Assembly: GCA_900540365.1 (NCBI GenBank)
Contig: UQFN01000007.1
Location: forward strand, 1-64,000
DNA: 64,000 nucleotides
From: an uncultured Mollicutes bacterium
GTDB taxonomy: Bacteria > Bacillota_I > Bacilli_A > RFN20 > CAG-826
Reading direction: 5' to 3'
In this document: positions 1-8,561 of the stretch, one piece after another
How positions within the stretch are numbered: the stretch's first letter is position 1
Layout of the letters: each line of letters begins with the position of its first letter
Notes under the pieces: model-generated
What the model was told of the DNA's origin: nothing
The model's input: only the letters and a program-made list of their open reading frames with translations
The model's database searches: none
Position numbers and translations under genes: made by a program

Positions 1-74
1 TATGATATAATCCAGTTAACAAACATTTAATGTCTAGGAAACTGGGTACCCATCAAAAGTGCATTTTTTTAAAG
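1..74 (+). other. unexplained leader-like segment before the alcohol dehydrogenase
   Basis: A TATAAT hexamer (6-11) is followed by CCAGTT (12-17), which can pair with AACTGG (40-45), then by the perfect palindrome TGGGTACCCA (44-53) and a run of seven T (67-73). This could be a short transcript with a terminator or an attenuated leader of the dehydrogenase. I could not match it to a riboswitch class I know, and the window edge may cut it. About 120 bp of plain AT-rich sequence follow before the gene. Confidence 0.25.
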
Positions 75-192
75 CTAATTTAAATATTAAAATTATAAAT
101 TTTAAAAATTCAGTAAAAAAATACTATTTTATTACTATACATTAGTTTTGAAATTTGCTAATATTTACGTGTAAGTAATTTAGGAGGATATT

Positions 193-1377
193 ATGTCAAG
201 ATTTACTTTACCAAGAGATATCTACTACGGCTCAGGAAGCTTAGCAGAACTTAAGAATTTAAAAGGAAAGAAAGCTATTGTCGTTACTGGAGGACATTCC
301 ATGAAAGCTTCTGGTTTCTTAGACAAAACAGTTTCTTACTTAGAAGAAGCAGGATTAAAAGTTCAACTTTTTGAAGGTGTTGAACCAGATCCAAGTGTTG
401 AAACAGTTATGAAGGGTGCAGAAGCAATGAGAAAATTCGAACCAGATTGGATCGTTGCTATCGGTGGAGGTTCACCAATTGATGCTGCAAAAGCTATGTG
501 GGCATTCTATGAATATCCAAATACAACTTTTGAAGACTTAGTTACTCCATTTAATTTCCCACATTTAAGAACAAAAGCTCACTTTGTTGCTATCCCATCA
601 ACTAGTGGAACTGCTACTGAAGTTACAGCTTTCTCAGTTATTACTGATTATCATAAAGGAATTAAATATCCATTAGCAGACTTTGAAATTACACCAGATG
701 TCGCTATTGTTGATCCAGATATTGTTAGAAGTTTACCACCAAAGCAAGTTGCTTATACTGGAATGGATGCTTTAACTCATGCTATTGAAGCTTATGTTGG
801 TACAATCGCTACTGATTTTACTGATCCATTAGCTTTAAAAGCAATCAAAATGGTTTGTTCATATCTTGAAGAAAGTTATGTTGATGCAAACGGCAAAGCA
901 AGAGAAGAAATGCACTATGCTCAATGTTTAGCAGGTATGGCTTTCTCAAATGCTTTATTAGGTATTGTCCACTCAATGGCTCACAAGACTGGTGCTGCTT
1001 TCTCAACAGGACACGTCCCTCATGGTTGTGCTAATGCTATGTATTTACCACACGTTATTGAATACAATGCAAATAACGAAAGAGCACTTGCTCGTTATGC
1101 TCAAATCGCTCAAGAATTAGGTCTTGAAGGACATGATGCAAGAGAATTAACTCAAGCATTAGTTGATAAGATTAGAAGAATGAACGTTTTCTTAGGCATT
1201 CCACATGGCTTACAAGAATTCGGTGTTAAAGAAGATGAATTCTTAGCTAAAGTTCATGATATTGCTCATAACGCAGTATTAGATGCTTGTACAGGAACCA
1301 ATCCAAATCCTATCGATGATGCAACAATGGAAGAATTATTAAAGTGCTGCTATTACGATAGACCTTGGAAATTTTAA
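193..1377 (+). CDS. iron-containing alcohol dehydrogenase (butanol dehydrogenase-like)
   Basis: A 394-residue group III Fe-dependent alcohol dehydrogenase. It would reduce short-chain aldehydes to alcohols with NAD(P)H in the cytoplasm, recycling fermentation electrons. The nucleotide-binding GGGS (in AIGGGSPIDAAKA, near residue 95), the GMDALTHAIEAYV segment and the metal-binding histidines in GIVHSMAHK and HVPHG are all present, and the length is normal. A strong SD (TAGGAGGA, 181-188) fixes the start. A terminator hairpin follows it, so it is probably monocistronic, although the electron-handling nfn pair comes next. The exact substrate cannot be read from sequence. Confidence 0.93.
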   Translation: MSRFTLPRDIYYGSGSLAELKNLKGKKAIVVTGGHSMKASGFLDKTVSYLEEAGLKVQLFEGVEPDPSVETVMKGAEAMRKFEPDWIVAIGGGSPIDAAKAMWAFYEYPNTTFEDLVTPFNFPHLRTKAHFVAIPSTSGTATEVTAFSVITDYHKGIKYPLADFEITPDVAIVDPDIVRSLPPKQVAYTGMDALTHAIEAYVGTIATDFTDPLALKAIKMVCSYLEESYVDANGKAREEMHYAQCLAGMAFSNALLGIVHSMAHKTGAAFSTGHVPHGCANAMYLPHVIEYNANNERALARYAQIAQELGLEGHDARELTQALVDKIRRMNVFLGIPHGLQEFGVKEDEFLAKVHDIAHNAVLDACTGTNPNPIDDATMEELLKCCYYDRPWKF

Positions 1378-1395
1378 TTAAACAAATAAATTAAT

Positions 1396-1429
1396 AGGGG
1401 CGTCGTAATAGCACCCCTTTTATTTTTTA
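1396..1429 (+). terminator. Rho-independent terminator after the alcohol dehydrogenase
   Basis: A short hairpin pairs AGGGG (1396-1400) with CCCCT (1414-1418) and is followed by a T-rich tract. It separates the dehydrogenase from nfnA, although some readthrough is possible because the stem is short. Confidence 0.65.
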
Positions 1430-1446
1430 TAAAGTGGAGGATTAAA

Positions 1447-2289
1447 ATGTTTAAAATTGTTAGTAAGAAAAGTTTAAATCCTACTGTAACATACATGGAA
1501 ATCGAGGCTCCTTATATCGCAAAAAAGGCTAAAGCTGGTCAATTTATTATTTTAATTGTCGATGAAGGAGGAGAAAGAATTCCTTTAACGATTGCTGGTT
1601 ATGATAGAGAAAAAGGAACTGTTAGTATCATTTTCCAAATCGTAGGAGCAACTACTTATAAACTTAATACTTTAAATGAAGGTGATAGCTTATATAGTTT
1701 TGTTGGACCTTTAGGAAATCCTAGTGAAGTAGAAGGTTTTAAAAATGTTTGTGTTGTAGGTGGTGGAGTTGGTTGTGCAATTGCTTTACCAGTTGCTAAA
1801 GCTTTACATGAAAATGGTGCAAAAGTTACTTCAATTGTTGGATTTAGAACTAAAGATTTAGTAATTTTAGAAGATGAATTTAAAGCTTGTAGCAATGAAT
1901 TCATTGCAATGAGTGATGATGGAACATACGGAACTAAAGGTTTAGTTACTAATGCTCTCGAAGAATTATTTTCTAAGGGTGTTAAATTTGATGAAGTAAT
2001 TACAATTGGACCTTTAATCATGATGAAATTTGTTGTTGCTGTTTGTAAAAAATATAACGTTCCATGCGTCGTATCTATGAATCCTATTATGATTGATGGA
2101 ACTGGAATGTGTGGTGGTTGTAGACTTACAGTTGGTGGCAAAACAAGATTTGCTTGTGTAGATGGTCCAGATTTTAATGGTTATGAAGTTGATTTTGATG
2201 AAGCAATGAATAGAGGATCAATGTATAAACCATTTGAAAAACATGCTTATGAAGAAGCATGTAACTTATTTAAAAAAGAGGTGAAATAG
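1447..2289 (+). CDS. nfnA: NfnA: FAD/NAD-binding, [2Fe-2S] subunit of the NADH-dependent ferredoxin:NADP+ oxidoreductase
   Basis: A 280-residue protein of the ferredoxin-NADP reductase/dihydroorotate dehydrogenase electron-transfer family. In NfnAB it holds FAD and NAD(H) and couples ferredoxin and NADPH redox by flavin-based electron bifurcation. The RIPLTIAGYD flavin motif lies near residue 45, a glycine-rich NAD motif (VVGGGVGCA) near 102, and the [2Fe-2S] cysteines sit in CGGC plus the following FACVDGP. SD GTGGAGG (1434-1440). It ends 2 bp before nfnB, the normal NfnAB order. Alone it could resemble PyrK, but the direct nfnB neighbour and absence of pyrD favour NfnA. Confidence 0.9.
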   Translation: MFKIVSKKSLNPTVTYMEIEAPYIAKKAKAGQFIILIVDEGGERIPLTIAGYDREKGTVSIIFQIVGATTYKLNTLNEGDSLYSFVGPLGNPSEVEGFKNVCVVGGGVGCAIALPVAKALHENGAKVTSIVGFRTKDLVILEDEFKACSNEFIAMSDDGTYGTKGLVTNALEELFSKGVKFDEVITIGPLIMMKFVVAVCKKYNVPCVVSMNPIMIDGTGMCGGCRLTVGGKTRFACVDGPDFNGYEVDFDEAMNRGSMYKPFEKHAYEEACNLFKKEVK

Positions 2290-2291
2290 TT

Positions 2292-3698
2292 ATGGCTTTT
2301 AATATGAGACCTACTAAAAATCCAATGCCATCTCAAGATCCAAATGTTAGAAATAAAAATTTCTTAGAGGTTGCAACTGGATATACAGAAGAAATGGCAA
2401 TTGATGAAGCTAAACGTTGTTTAAATTGTAAAAATAAACCATGTGTAGCTCATTGTCCTGTAAATATTAATATTCCTGAATTTATCTCACAAGTCGCTAT
2501 TGGTGAATTTGAAAAAGCTTATGAAATTATTAGTGAATCTTCATCTTTACCTGCAGTTTGTGGAAGAGTTTGTCCACAAGAAACTCAATGCGAAATGAAA
2601 TGTACCCGTGGTCTTAGACCTGGAAGCGAACCAGTCGCTATTGGTAGATTAGAAAGATTTGTTGCTGATTATCACAATTCTCATTTTAAAGGAGAACCAA
2701 AGAAAGTTCCTTCAAATGGACATAAAGTAGGGATTATTGGTAGTGGTCCTAGTGGATTAACTTGTGCTGGTGATTTAGCTAAAAAAGGTTATGATGTAAC
2801 AATTTTTGAAGCTTTGCATCTTGCTGGTGGAGTTCTTGTTTATGGAATTCCTGAATTCAGACTTCCTAAAGATATTGTTAGAAAAGAAGTTGATAACTTA
2901 AAGGCTTTAGGTGTTAAAGTTGAAACTAATATGGTTATTGGTAAAGTCATTTCTATTGATGAACTTATTAATGAATATGGTTTTGAAGCAATCTTTATTG
3001 GTAGTGGTGCTGGATTACCTAGATTTATGGGAATTCCAGGAGAAAATTTAAAAGGCGTTTATAGCGCTAATGAATTTTTAACTAGAACCAATTTAATGAA
3101 AGCTTATAAAGATAATAGTGATACTCCTATTGAAAAAGCTGAACGTGTTGCGGTTGTTGGTGGAGGTAATGTTGCCATGGACGCTGCTAGATGTGCTAAG
3201 AGATTAGGAGCTAAAGAAGTCTACATTATTTATAGAAGAGGTGAAGAAGAATTGCCTGCTCGTCGTGAAGAAGTAGAACATGCTAAAGAAGAAGGTATTA
3301 TCTTTAAATTATTAAATAACCCAGTTGAAATTTTAGAAGATCCAGTTACACACTTTGTTGGTGGAATTAGATGTATTAAAATGGAACTTGGTGAACCAGA
3401 TGCAAGTGGTAGACGTAGACCAGTTGAAGTTAAAGGTAGTGAATTTGATATTCCAGTTGATTGTGTAATTATATCAATTGGAACTTCACCAAACCCATTA
3501 ATTAAACAAACTACTGAAGGATTAGAAACTAATAGTCATGGTTGTATTGTAACTAAAGATGAAAGTGGATTAACTTCAAGAGTTGGAGTTTATGCAGGTG
3601 GAGATGCTGTTACTGGTGCTGCAACTGTTATTCTTGCAATGGGCGCTGGGAAACATTCAGCAAAAGCAATTGATGAATACATCCAAAGTAAAAAATAA
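2292..3698 (+). CDS. nfnB: NfnB: NADPH-binding, two-[4Fe-4S] subunit (glutamate synthase small-subunit-like)
   Basis: A 468-residue protein of the GltD-like family. The N-terminal region has two clusters of cysteines for [4Fe-4S] centres (CLNCKNKPCVAHCP near residue 45 and CGRVCPQETQCEMKC near 95). An FAD motif (GIIGSGPSGLTCA, near 147) and an NADPH motif (VAVVGGGNVAMDAAR, near 287) follow. With NfnA it forms the soluble bifurcating transhydrogenase that balances NADH, NADPH and ferredoxin in fermenters. It could be annotated gltA/gltD, but no large glutamate synthase subunit is nearby. A strong terminator follows. Confidence 0.9.
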   Translation: MAFNMRPTKNPMPSQDPNVRNKNFLEVATGYTEEMAIDEAKRCLNCKNKPCVAHCPVNINIPEFISQVAIGEFEKAYEIISESSSLPAVCGRVCPQETQCEMKCTRGLRPGSEPVAIGRLERFVADYHNSHFKGEPKKVPSNGHKVGIIGSGPSGLTCAGDLAKKGYDVTIFEALHLAGGVLVYGIPEFRLPKDIVRKEVDNLKALGVKVETNMVIGKVISIDELINEYGFEAIFIGSGAGLPRFMGIPGENLKGVYSANEFLTRTNLMKAYKDNSDTPIEKAERVAVVGGGNVAMDAARCAKRLGAKEVYIIYRRGEEELPARREEVEHAKEEGIIFKLLNNPVEILEDPVTHFVGGIRCIKMELGEPDASGRRRPVEVKGSEFDIPVDCVIISIGTSPNPLIKQTTEGLETNSHGCIVTKDESGLTSRVGVYAGGDAVTGAATVILAMGAGKHSAKAIDEYIQSKK

Positions 3699-3712
3699 AA
3701 CATTTAATAATT

Positions 3713-3745
3713 AAAAGCGTGAAATAAAAATTCACGCTTTTTTTT
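3713..3745 (+). terminator. strong Rho-independent terminator after nfnB
   Basis: A perfect 8-bp stem pairs AGCGTGAA (3716-3723) with TTCACGCT (3731-3738) and is followed by eight T. It ends the nfnAB transcript. Confidence 0.9.
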
Positions 3746-3841
3746 ATAGAAAAGTGTCTAAAACCTAGTTATTTTTTTAGATTTTAAAAATTATTTTAAA
3801 TATTTTTTATTAACATACCTTAATTGTTATATAATTTTTAT

Positions 3842-5329
3842 ATGGAATTATTATTAACATCTTTAGAAGCAAAACAAGCAGATAAATATACAATTAACAA
3901 ATTAAAAAAGACCTCAAGCCAATTAATGGATGAAGTTGGTCATCAAGTTTTTGATATTATTAAAAAAAGATTTGATAATAATACAAAAGTTTTAGTAGTT
4001 TGTGGATCTGGTGGCAATGGTGGAGATGGTTATGTTATTGCTCAATTATTAGTTAAACATAATTATAATTGTGATTTATATCAAGCTAGTGAACCAAAAA
4101 ACAATGATGCAATCAATAATGCAAAAAAATATAAAGGACAAATAATTAGAGAAATAAATAGCAAATACGATTTAGTTATTGATGCAATTTATGGAACTGG
4201 ATGTGATTTTAAATTGCCAAAAGAAATCATTACAGTAATTAATAAAATTAATGACATGAATGCTTATAAAATCAGTATCGATGTTCCTAGTGGCTTAAAT
4301 GCTACAACTGGTAGCGTGACTAATGTGGCAGTTAAATGCAATTTACTAATAGGAATTCAATTTTTAAAAACAGGATATTATTTAGGAGAAGCTGTTAAAT
4401 ATTATGATGAACTAAAACTCATTGATGTTGGAATAAAAACTGAAAAAAAAGATGAGTTTTGCAAGGTTTTTTCTAAAAAAGACTTTAAAAACATCATTCC
4501 TCCACGTCAAAAAATATCAAACAAAGGTACTTATGGACGTTGTGCCATTATAGGAGGCAGTCCTAATTTTCTTGGAGCACCGATATTAAGTTTAAGTGCT
4601 TTTGCTACTTTAAGAGTTGGGGCAGGATATTCAACATTATGCATTCCTGATAAACTTTATAAAATTTATGCTTTAAAACATTTGGAAAATACATATGTTT
4701 TATTTAATTCAAATGATCAAGGTAATATTTCTTATGATGAAGCAAAATTAGAAGGTTTATTAAAATATGATGCAATTGCTATTGGCATGGGATTAGGGGT
4801 TAGTAAAGAAGTTTATAAAATTATTGCTTATTTATTAGAAAATTTTACTGGAAGACTACTAATAGATGCTGATGGACTTAATTCACTTTCAAGATTTGGT
4901 GTAGATATATTAAAAAAACATACTTGTGAAGTAATTTTAACACCTCATATTTTAGAATTTGCTCGTTTAAATAAATCTAAAGATAAAAAAGAAATATTAG
5001 ATAATGAGCTTGAAGTTGCTAAAGAATTTTCAAAAAAATATAACTTATGTTTAGTACTAAAAAGTAATGTTACTTTAATTACTTATAAAGGTGAAACAAT
5101 TTTAAATATAAATGGCAATCCATCATTAGCAAAAGGTGGAAGTGGTGATGTTTTAAGCGGAATTATTTTAGGTCTTATTGCTAAAAGTAAAAATTTAATT
5201 AAAAGTGTTGCTTTTGGATGCTATATCCTTGGAAGAAGCGCAGATATGTTAGTTGAAAAAATAAATGAAAATAGTTTAGTTGCAAGTGAAATAGTTAACA
5301 ATATATCGAATGTTTTAAATGAATTATAA
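3842..5329 (+). CDS. nnr: bifunctional NAD(P)H-hydrate epimerase / ADP-dependent NAD(P)H-hydrate dehydratase
   Basis: A two-domain metabolite repair enzyme of 495 residues. The YjeF_N epimerase domain (about 1-205; motif VCGSGGNGGDGYVIA) interconverts R- and S-NAD(P)HX. The C-terminal ribokinase-fold dehydratase (about 215-495; GGSPNFLGAP, and catalytic Asp in GGSGDVLSG) restores NAD(P)H using ADP. I start at the ATG at 3842 rather than an in-frame TTG 18 bp upstream. A TATAAT at 3828-3833 is only 8 nt before this ATG and no SD is seen, so the mRNA may be leaderless. The next gene begins 10 bp downstream. Confidence 0.93.
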   Translation: MELLLTSLEAKQADKYTINKLKKTSSQLMDEVGHQVFDIIKKRFDNNTKVLVVCGSGGNGGDGYVIAQLLVKHNYNCDLYQASEPKNNDAINNAKKYKGQIIREINSKYDLVIDAIYGTGCDFKLPKEIITVINKINDMNAYKISIDVPSGLNATTGSVTNVAVKCNLLIGIQFLKTGYYLGEAVKYYDELKLIDVGIKTEKKDEFCKVFSKKDFKNIIPPRQKISNKGTYGRCAIIGGSPNFLGAPILSLSAFATLRVGAGYSTLCIPDKLYKIYALKHLENTYVLFNSNDQGNISYDEAKLEGLLKYDAIAIGMGLGVSKEVYKIIAYLLENFTGRLLIDADGLNSLSRFGVDILKKHTCEVILTPHILEFARLNKSKDKKEILDNELEVAKEFSKKYNLCLVLKSNVTLITYKGETILNINGNPSLAKGGSGDVLSGIILGLIAKSKNLIKSVAFGCYILGRSADMLVEKINENSLVASEIVNNISNVLNEL

Positions 5330-5339
5330 GAAGGAGCAT

Positions 5340-8300
5340 ATGGAAAAAGTAGGTCTTAGAAAGTGGATTTCTTTTATTGTTATTGGCTTAGCTGGTCAAT
5401 TTGCGTGGTGTATTGAAAACATGTATCTAAATAAATTTATTTTTTATTTAGATAGTAGCGGAAATTATATGCAACTTATTTCTATCACAGTTGCTTTAAG
5501 TGCTACAACTGCTGCCTTAACAACAATTTTTATAGGAAGTTTAATTGATAAAATTGGACATCGAAAATTAATTATTATTATTGGATATATTTTATGGGGA
5601 ATATCTACAATATCGTTTGGTTTTATTAACGTTGAAAATATAAGCTACTTATTTCCAACTTTGAATGCTGGACTTGCTTGTGGAGTTAGCGTTATTGTAC
5701 TTGATTGTATTATGACTTTCTTTGGAAGTAGTGCAAACGATGCCTGTTTTAATAGTTATGTAACTAGAGAAATTACTAATAAAAATAGAGGAAAAGTTGA
5801 AGGAGTTTTATCTATTTTACCTTTATTTGCAATGCTAGTAATATTTGTCGGTTTAAATGGATTAACAGATGGAGAAAATCCTAGATGGGATATCTTCTTT
5901 TATATAATAGGAGCAATTGTTTTAGTAGTAGGAATTGCTACGATATTTTTACTTCCAAAAGAGGAAAATAAAAAGCAAGAAGATAACTATTTGAAAATAA
6001 TAACAACTGGTTTTAGTTTAAAAACAATTAAAGAAAATAAAACATTATATTTAGTCTTTTTAGCCTACATGGTTTATGGAATTTCTTCGCAAATATACTT
6101 TCCATATTTAATGATTTATTTTGAATATGGATTAGGATTTAGTGGATTTGATTTTTCATTAGTTCTTGGAATTGTTTTAATTGTTGGATCAATATTAAGT
6201 GTTTTATATGGAATTTTAAGCGATAAGATAAATAAATTAGTTTCTTTAATTCCTGTAATTATTATCTATAGTATTGGATTATTACTTTTGTTTTTTGTTA
6301 AAAGTGGACAATTAGTTTTTGCTATAATTAGTGGAATTTTAATGATGTTTGGATACATTAGTCTAAGTAGTGTTTTAAATTCTATTGTTAGAAACTTAAT
6401 TCCACATGAAAAAGAAGGAATATTTATGGGCATTAGAATGCTCTTTGTTGTTATGATTCCGATGTGTACCGGACCATTTATTGGAGAAGCAATTAGTAGT
6501 GCCTTGCCTGGAGGAACTTATGTTGATTTGGGTGTATCAAAACCTCTTCCATCAAGTTATATATGGTTAATTGCTCTAGGTGTTTTAATTTTAATATTAA
6601 TTCCAATAATCATTATTTTTTATTTGAATAAGAAAAATAATGATAAAAATAAAAATAATGGCTTACTTAGAGAAAAAGTTGATGTAAATTTTGATGAAGT
6701 TCCTTTAAAAGAATATCCTCGAATTAATTTAATTAGAGATTCTTATATATCATTAAATGGAAAATGGGATATTTTAATTAACAAATCAAAAGAAATTCCT
6801 ACTAACTTTGATAGTTATTGTTTAGTTCCTTATCCAATTGAATCACCTTTAAGTGGAGTGAATCATCTTTTAGAAACTGATGAATATATTCATTACCATC
6901 GTTTTATAAAAATTCCAAAAGATTTTAATAAAGGGCGTGTAGTTATCAATTTTGAAGGAATTGATTGTATTTCAACTATTTTCTTAAATAAAAGGGAAGT
7001 ACGTAAACATGTTGGTGGATACACTTCATTTAGTGTTGATATAACTCCGTTTATTATTAATGATAAAGTTGAATTAGACATTTTAGTTTGTGACCAAACA
7101 TCAAATTCTCCATTTGCTAAAGGGAAGCAATCTTTAAATAGAGGAGGTATATGGTATACTTCGACTAGTGGAATATATAAACCTATTTGGTTAGAATCAA
7201 CACCAAAGATTTTTATAAAAAAAGTTGACATTAAGCCACTTTTTGATGAAAATAAAGTAATTTTTAATGTGAACACTAATGTTGATAGTAATTGTATAAT
7301 TGAGTTTTTGGACTATAAAATTAATGGTGAAACAAATAAAGATGTTGTAGTTGATGTTAAAAATTTACCTGTTTGGGATCTTGAAAATCCAAACATTATT
7401 GATGTAAAAGTTAAAGTTAATAAAGATGAAGTTAATACATATTTTGGTTTTAGAAAAGTTAGTATTGATTCTTATAATAATAAGCCATATATCTTTTTAA
7501 ATAATAAACCTATTTTTATAAATGGTTTACTTGATCAAGGTTATTATCAAAATAATTTAACACCAAAAAGTTATGAAGATTATCTAAATGATATTGATAA
7601 TATTAAAAATCTTGGCTTTAACACTTTAAGAGTTCATATTAAAAATGAGTTAGATATGTTCTATTATTATTGCGACACAAACGGAATTTTAGTAATCCAA
7701 GACATTCCAAATGGTGGAGATAAGTATTCGTTTTGGACCATGTTAAGAGGTGGGTTATTCCCATTTATCAAAAAGAAAAACGATCATAACTATAAAGCTT
7801 TTTCTAGAAATGGTGAGGAAGGTCGTAAAGAATATTTTGAAATTTTAAATAAAACAATGAGTAATTTATCTAATCATCCTTCAATTATCATGTATACATT
7901 ATTTAATGAAGGTTGGGGTCAATTTGATTCCAAAGAAGTTTATGAATATGCTAAAGAAATTGATAACTCAAAAATTTTTGATGTTGCAAGTGGTTGGTAT
8001 GATAACGGCTTTAATGAAATAGAATCCATTCATAATTACTTTTTCCCATTAAAAATTAAAAAAACCTTGCGAAAACCAGTCATTTTTACAGAATTTGGAG
8101 GTTATTCTTATATTGAAAACGAACATTTTTATGGAACAAAAGTTTTTGGATATCGTGTTTTTAAGTCAAAAGATAAACTTAATAAAGTTTATAAAAAATT
8201 ATATTCAAAAATATATAAACTTAAACTTAAAGGCTTAGCAGGTGTAATTTATACTCAATTAAACGATGTCGAAGATGAAACAAATGGTTTATATACATTA

Positions 8301-8366
8301 GATCGTGAGATTTTAAAAATAGATTCTGAAGTAATTAAAGAAATAAATAGCAAATTAAAAATATAA
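5340..8366 (+). CDS. fusion protein: MFS-type transporter joined to a glycoside hydrolase family 2 domain
   Basis: One uninterrupted reading frame of about 1008 residues. Residues about 1-435 are a polytopic MFS-like carrier with many hydrophobic helices and a DKIGHRK loop motif after the second helix. After a charged, asparagine-rich linker, residues about 455-1008 form a GH2 enzyme: sugar-binding jelly roll (SYISLNGKWDI onwards), immunoglobulin-like domain and TIM barrel. The acid/base Glu857 (FNEGWG) and nucleophile Glu918 (TEFGG) are present. With an even helix number, the hydrolase faces the cytoplasm and could cleave a beta-linked glycoside or glucuronide as it enters. The start at 5340 follows AAGGAG; an upstream in-frame ATG (5319) lacks an SD. 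The substrate is unknown. Confidence 0.85.
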   Translation: MEKVGLRKWISFIVIGLAGQFAWCIENMYLNKFIFYLDSSGNYMQLISITVALSATTAALTTIFIGSLIDKIGHRKLIIIIGYILWGISTISFGFINVENISYLFPTLNAGLACGVSVIVLDCIMTFFGSSANDACFNSYVTREITNKNRGKVEGVLSILPLFAMLVIFVGLNGLTDGENPRWDIFFYIIGAIVLVVGIATIFLLPKEENKKQEDNYLKIITTGFSLKTIKENKTLYLVFLAYMVYGISSQIYFPYLMIYFEYGLGFSGFDFSLVLGIVLIVGSILSVLYGILSDKINKLVSLIPVIIIYSIGLLLLFFVKSGQLVFAIISGILMMFGYISLSSVLNSIVRNLIPHEKEGIFMGIRMLFVVMIPMCTGPFIGEAISSALPGGTYVDLGVSKPLPSSYIWLIALGVLILILIPIIIIFYLNKKNNDKNKNNGLLREKVDVNFDEVPLKEYPRINLIRDSYISLNGKWDILINKSKEIPTNFDSYCLVPYPIESPLSGVNHLLETDEYIHYHRFIKIPKDFNKGRVVINFEGIDCISTIFLNKREVRKHVGGYTSFSVDITPFIINDKVELDILVCDQTSNSPFAKGKQSLNRGGIWYTSTSGIYKPIWLESTPKIFIKKVDIKPLFDENKVIFNVNTNVDSNCIIEFLDYKINGETNKDVVVDVKNLPVWDLENPNIIDVKVKVNKDEVNTYFGFRKVSIDSYNNKPYIFLNNKPIFINGLLDQGYYQNNLTPKSYEDYLNDIDNIKNLGFNTLRVHIKNELDMFYYYCDTNGILVIQDIPNGGDKYSFWTMLRGGLFPFIKKKNDHNYKAFSRNGEEGRKEYFEILNKTMSNLSNHPSIIMYTLFNEGWGQFDSKEVYEYAKEIDNSKIFDVASGWYDNGFNEIESIHNYFFPLKIKKTLRKPVIFTEFGGYSYIENEHFYGTKVFGYRVFKSKDKLNKVYKKLYSKIYKLKLKGLAGVIYTQLNDVEDETNGLYTLDREILKIDSEVIKEINSKLKI

Positions 8367-8398
8367 AAAAAGCTATACAATTGTATAGCTATTTTTTT
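8365..8398. terminator. bidirectional terminator between the MFS-GH2 gene and tRNA-Lys
   Basis: A perfect 20-bp palindrome (8371-8390, AGCTATACAATTGTATAGCT) is flanked by an A run on the left and a T run on the right. It can therefore terminate the + strand fusion gene and the - strand tRNA transcript. Confidence 0.88.
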
Positions 8399-8402
8399 AA
8401 AA

Positions 8403-8478
8403 TGGTGATTCTCCGGAGACTCGAACTCCGGACCCACTGATTAAGAGTCAGTTGCTCTACCAACTGAGCTAGAGAACC
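8403..8478 (-). tRNA. tRNA-Lys (anticodon CUU)
   Basis: A 76-nt cloverleaf. Acceptor GGTTCTC pairs with GAGAATC (one G-T pair). The anticodon loop CTCTTAA gives anticodon CUU (lysine AAG). The T-loop TTCGAGT, discriminator A and an encoded CCA end are present. Decoding AAG with a dedicated CUU tRNA is slightly notable in so AT-rich a genome. Confidence 0.95.
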
Positions 8479-8488
8479 ATGTAAAACT

Positions 8489-8517
8489 ATCTTACACATC
8501 TTAAAGTTAAAAATCAA
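8489..8517 (-). promoter_or_regulatory. promoter of tRNA-Lys
   Basis: On the minus strand, -35 TTGATT (complement of 8512-8517), a 17-bp spacer and -10 TAAGAT (complement of 8489-8494) lie 10 bp before the tRNA 5' end. Confidence 0.65.
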
Positions 8518-8561
8518 TATTTTAGTGATTACTAATTAAAATTGTAGTAACATAAATTATT

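Noticed and set aside
1..74. T-box, purine, preQ1, SAM, c-di-GMP, ykkC-type or fluoride riboswitch
   Set aside because: None of the invariant core sequences of these classes was found; the palindrome and T run alone are not enough.
1656..2141. 161-codon open frame on the minus strand inside nfnA
   Set aside because: It is a shadow of a well-conserved gene; low-complexity Pro/Thr/Ser-rich translation with no motif and no SD.
1447..3698. pyrK/gltD annotation for the nfn pair
   Set aside because: No pyrD or large glutamate synthase subunit is adjacent, and the two genes are in the standard NfnA-NfnB order.
5319..5340. Earlier ATG for the MFS-GH2 fusion
   Set aside because: It lies inside the previous gene without an SD, while the ATG at 5340 follows AAGGAG and gives a normal transporter N-terminus.
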